DNA from: Pikeienuella piscinae
Lineage (GTDB): Bacteria; Pseudomonadota; Alphaproteobacteria; Rhodobacterales; Rhodobacteraceae
NCBI RefSeq assembly: GCF_011044155.1
Contig: NZ_CP049056.1
Span: 2,911,001-2,975,000 of the forward strand
DNA: 64,000 bases
Direction of reading: 5' to 3'
Position numbers and translations under genes: made by a program. Below are positions 61,401 through 64,000 of this stretch, one piece after another (the stretch's first letter is position 1; each line of letters begins with the position of its first letter). The notes under the pieces are model-generated. The model searched no databases and was not told the origin of the DNA. It saw nothing but the letters and a program-made list of their open reading frames with translations.

Positions 61401-62093
61401 TCACTCCCGCAACATCGAGAGCGCCGGCGAAAGCTCTCGCAAGAGTTTGAGTCGGATCGCGTGGGCGTAGTCGTCGAAATCCGCGGCCGTTTCGACAAAG
61501 GCGCCGGGGCCGCCGATCACTTCGTCGCGGTAATACGGGTAGGGGTCGGGCGTGGCGCCAAGAATGACTAGCCCGTTGACCGTGATCCCGCGCGCCATCG
61601 TTGGCCAAATGACCGAGGGAGGCGGCCCGTCATTCCAGACGCCGTCGCCGGATATGTCGATCACCGAGCGTCGGCAAGGTGTGTGATTCTCGCTCAAGAG
61701 CCCGTCCGCGAACCTCATCGCCGCGCCGAGCCCGGTGAGGGTGAAGCCGAACGAGCGATGGGTTTGCTCGATCCCGGCCGCGAATGTCTCCAGCTCCGGG
61801 CCGCCGGTCAGCAGGGTCCAGGGCGTCGTTTGCTTCTGTTGGGTCTCGTCGCCCCAGATCATCACCGTCGCCATCACCCCACCTTTCTGTGCGCGGATCA
61901 GGTCGATCACATCGGGGGCGCGAAAGGCGTTGGCGAGGCCGTTCATCTGCAGATCGTATTCGCGGCTGGAGACCGAGCGGGAAACGTCCATCGCCATCAC
62001 CAGAGCCACGGCGCACTGATCCTGCGCGGCGGCGGCGGCGGGGGCGGCCAGGCCGACCGCGCCCGCCGCCGCGAGAATCAGTGCGCGGATCAC
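61401..62093 (-). CDS. DUF1194 exported von Willebrand factor A-like protein (copy 2)
   Basis: A 230-residue paralogue of the downstream gene. It has a signal peptide (VIRALILAAAGAVGLAAPAAAAA), the MIDAS motif in MAMDVSRSVSSREYDLQMNG, VIDISGDGVWNDG near residue 142 and FDDYAHAIRLKLLREL at the end. No ATG is available at the right place; the GTG at 62093 overlaps the glyoxalase stop as GTGA, which gives a length matching copy 1 and indicates translational coupling. Confidence 0.85.
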   Translation of the reverse strand: MIRALILAAAGAVGLAAPAAAAAQDQCAVALVMAMDVSRSVSSREYDLQMNGLANAFRAPDVIDLIRAQKGGVMATVMIWGDETQQKQTTPWTLLTGGPELETFAAGIEQTHRSFGFTLTGLGAAMRFADGLLSENHTPCRRSVIDISGDGVWNDGPPPSVIWPTMARGITVNGLVILGATPDPYPYYRDEVIGGPGAFVETAADFDDYAHAIRLKLLRELSPALSMLRE

Positions 62094-62518
62094 CAGTGGC
62101 CGGTGTTTTCCATGCTCGCCCAGGGTTCTTTCTTTTCCTGCGCGCCGCCGGCGTTCAGAAGCTCGATCGACACGCCGTCGGGCGAGCGGACAAAGGCCAT
62201 GCGCCCGTCGCGCGGCGGCCGGTTGATGGTCACACCAGCGTCCATCAGCTTCTGGCACATCGCGTAGACGTCATCGACCTCATAGGCGAGATGGCCGAAA
62301 TTCCGGCCCTCGCCATAGGTCTCGTCGCTATCCCAGTTGAAGGTGAGTTCCAGCTGCGCCTCCGGCTGACCCGGCGCGGCGAGAAACACATTGGTGAACT
62401 TGCCGGCCTCGCTCTCGATGCGGCGCACCTCCTCGAGGCCGAGGAGATCGCAGTAGAAGCGTTTCGATTCGTCGATGTCCGTCACCCGGACCATTGTGTG
62501 GAGATACCTGATCTTCAT
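62090..62518 (-). CDS. gloA: lactoylglutathione lyase (glyoxalase I)
   Basis: Converts the hemithioacetal of methylglyoxal and glutathione to S-lactoylglutathione. The 142-residue protein has the metal ligands of the family: His in RYLHTMVRV, Glu in AQLELTFNW, His in FGHLAYEVDDV and Glu in GVSIELL. The order and spacing fit GloA rather than general dioxygenases. It lies 10 bases after the FMO gene and overlaps the DUF1194 copy 2 start by GTGA. Confidence 0.93.
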   Translation of the reverse strand: MKIRYLHTMVRVTDIDESKRFYCDLLGLEEVRRIESEAGKFTNVFLAAPGQPEAQLELTFNWDSDETYGEGRNFGHLAYEVDDVYAMCQKLMDAGVTINRPPRDGRMAFVRSPDGVSIELLNAGGAQEKKEPWASMENTGHW

Positions 62519-62528
62519 ATCGCGCTCC

Positions 62529-63836
62529 TCATGCGTCTGCTGATTCGGTCTTCGGCCAACTCATCCGGCGGCGAAGCCTAAGAAGCGCCGCCGCATAGGC
62601 GTCCCGGTTCACATAGGCCTCGTGCCGCGAGCTGGCGACCGTCCTCAGCCCTTTCAGAAGATCATAGTCGTTTCGCGCCACTTCCGCGCGCAGTTTCGCA
62701 TGCTCGGCGCCGCCAGCCGCCGCTGCGCGGAGCGCGCGGGCGATGATCCAGGCCATCTCGCCGAAAAGCGTGATCGAGGAGCCGGCCGCCTTGATGAAGC
62801 TGATGAAGAAGAGGTCGTCGCGCTCCGGCGAGAAGACGCAAAGCGGCAGCTCCGCCCGTCCGCCGTCAAACGGATTGACGTCGGGAGCGAGAAAGGGCGC
62901 GGACCAGTCATAGCCGGTGGCGAGGATGATCTCGTCGAACGCGGCTCGCGCGCCGTCTTTGAAGACAACCTCGCGTCCCTCAAGCCGGTCGATATCCGGA
63001 TATATGGCGACGTCGCCATGGCGGAGGTGGTGCAGGATCTGGTCGTTCATCAGCGGATGCGTCTCCAGAAGCTCGTGATCGGGCTCCGGCAGACCGAGCC
63101 GCGCCAAGTCGCCGATCTGTTTCCGGAGCCGCCGCTTCAATACCTTCTGGCGCAGCCAGAGCGGAACATTCGGTTGGCGTGCGGCGTAGACATCGGTGGG
63201 GAGGCCGTTGAAATGCTTCGGAATGAACCAGTAGCCGCGCCGGAGGCTGAGACCGGCATGCGTCGCGCGCTGCGCCGCGTCGCAGGCGATGTCGGCCCCT
63301 GAATTGCCGCACCCGACGATCAGGACCCGCCGCCCGGCCAAGTCGTCCGCACTATTATAGTCGCGCGCGTGGCGAATGCGGCCGTCGAACGCGCCGGGGA
63401 TCGCGGGCGTCTTCGCATCCCATGTCGCGCCGTTGGCGCAGATCAGCCAGCGATAGGCGCGCCGCTCGCCATCCGCGGTCTCCACGTCCCAGCCATCGGC
63501 GGTAGGGCGGGCGGCTGCGACGGCGACGCCGAACCGCGCATGCTCGTAGAGACCATGCGCGCGCGCGAAATCGCGAGTATAGGCGAGGATCTGGTCGTGG
63601 CGCGGATAATCCGGCCAGTCCTCCGGCATAGGGAAACCGTCGAAACCCGACATCGTCCGCGACGAGATGAAGTGCGCGCTGTCATAGACCGGCGAGAGCG
63701 GCCAGTCGCGATTCCAGAGCCCGCCGAAATCCGCGTTCTGTTCGATGATCTCGAAACCGATGCCGAAGGCTTTCAACGCCCGACCCATGGCGAGCCCGGC
63801 GGGGCCGCCGCCGATGATCGCGGCTTTATCCTGCAT
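62529..63836 (-). CDS. flavin-containing monooxygenase-like FAD/NAD(P)-binding protein
   Basis: A 435-residue two-dinucleotide-binding-domain flavoprotein: FAD site IIGGGPAGLAMGRALKAFG at the N-terminus, FGGLWNRDWP, NADP site VLIVGCGNSGADIACDAAQ near residue 168, and ILATGYDWSAPF near 300. This matches FMO/Baeyer-Villiger-like monooxygenases; the exact FxGxxxHxxxW fingerprint is not clear, so oxygenation of N or S compounds is only probable. The start MQDKAAIIGGG follows GGAGAA. Confidence 0.88.
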   Translation of the reverse strand: MQDKAAIIGGGPAGLAMGRALKAFGIGFEIIEQNADFGGLWNRDWPLSPVYDSAHFISSRTMSGFDGFPMPEDWPDYPRHDQILAYTRDFARAHGLYEHARFGVAVAAARPTADGWDVETADGERRAYRWLICANGATWDAKTPAIPGAFDGRIRHARDYNSADDLAGRRVLIVGCGNSGADIACDAAQRATHAGLSLRRGYWFIPKHFNGLPTDVYAARQPNVPLWLRQKVLKRRLRKQIGDLARLGLPEPDHELLETHPLMNDQILHHLRHGDVAIYPDIDRLEGREVVFKDGARAAFDEIILATGYDWSAPFLAPDVNPFDGGRAELPLCVFSPERDDLFFISFIKAAGSSITLFGEMAWIIARALRAAAAGGAEHAKLRAEVARNDYDLLKGLRTVASSRHEAYVNRDAYAAALLRLRRRMSWPKTESADA

Positions 63837-63932
63837 CGGTGGTTTTCTCCGCCGGATATCGAGGCTATCGTCCCTCGAAACACTAGATAGAGGGGGCGGC
63901 GCGACCGTCCCCGGGTGAATCAGGGACATCAT

Positions 63933-64000
63933 ATGCCGCTCACGCCCGAACAACAGGCCGAAATCGAGCATTCCCGATCGGAGACGCGCCAGACGCGGCG
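63933..64000 (+). CDS. start of a gene running off the right edge
   Basis: An open frame begins at ATG 63933 with AGGGA before it, reading MPLTPEQQAEIEHSRSETRQ, and continues to the window end. It is divergent from the FMO gene. Too short to identify; the helical, charged N-terminus is all that is seen. Confidence 0.5.
   Translation, partial: MPLTPEQQAEIEHSRSETRQTR

Overview
The window looks like chromosomal DNA of a GC-rich alphaproteobacterium, most likely of the Rhodobacterales (Rhodobacteraceae or Paracoccaceae type). The best evidence is a circularly permuted, two-piece tmRNA gene on the minus strand near 59.6-59.9 kb whose tag reads ANDNRAPVAVAA, next to an alphaproteobacterial SspB gene. 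The gene content also fits that group: DUF1127 beside a divergent LysR gene, an invasion-associated locus B protein, two DUF1194 proteins, a DUF2799 lipoprotein and a fused ATP sulfurylase/APS kinase. Most of the window is ordinary, dense core genome. No rRNA, tRNA, CRISPR array, intact IS element or phage gene was seen.

Layout. 0-12 kb: an M48 peptidase (cut by the window edge) with a DUF898 membrane protein, a class III nucleotide cyclase, an acyl-CoA ligase, a polysaccharide flippase, a Bax-inhibitor-1 protein, and the lipid-related ABC exporter pair (YbbA/YbbP type) divergent from a TesA-like GDSL esterase and a 2'-5' RNA ligase homologue. 12-17 kb: LysR, then fhs and folD of one-carbon metabolism with a secreted protein and an OsmC protein between them. 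17-24 kb: cell-wall enzymes (lytic transglycosylase, NlpC/P60), leucyl aminopeptidase, a lipoprotein, an SDR and two quinone oxidoreductases. 24-26.4 kb: a decaying patch with a frameshifted DUF1353 gene, a badly damaged flavin-binding gene and a possible OmpA-type remnant. Two of the frameshifts come from exact short tandem duplications. 26.4-36.4 kb: rlmN, ialB, an asparaginase, a TPP enzyme, a formylglycine-generating enzyme, a copper P-type ATPase behind a MerR/CueR-type promoter, and an ECF sigma/anti-sigma pair. 36.8-42.5 kb: ilvD, the D-glutamate operon dgcN-dgcA-dat, and ogt. 43-44.1 kb: one AT-rich gene of unknown function, clearly foreign in composition. 44.4-49.5 kb: sulfate activation, a fused NuoE/NuoF-type formate dehydrogenase subunit, a PaiB-like protein and a GST. 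49.5-51.2 kb: a 1.7 kb stretch without convincing genes that holds a candidate structured RNA. 51.2-64 kb: ahcY, HD hydrolase, ychF, soxX, ccdA, zinc peptidase, fumC, sspB, tmRNA, the DUF1194 pair, glyoxalase and a flavin monooxygenase.

How the genes work together. fhs and folD interconvert formate, 10-formyl-THF and methylene-THF, and a formate dehydrogenase flavoprotein subunit lies elsewhere in the window. ahcY and the sulfate-activation enzyme serve methyl-cycle and sulfur assimilation. dgcN, dgcA and dat form a D-amino acid catabolic unit. tmRNA and SspB belong to the same trans-translation and ClpXP quality-control route and are encoded side by side. The formylglycine-generating enzyme, a copper enzyme in known family members, sits directly upstream of a copper ATPase.

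Limits: start codons were chosen by ribosome binding sites and family alignments from memory. All family assignments rest on visible motifs, and no database search was run.
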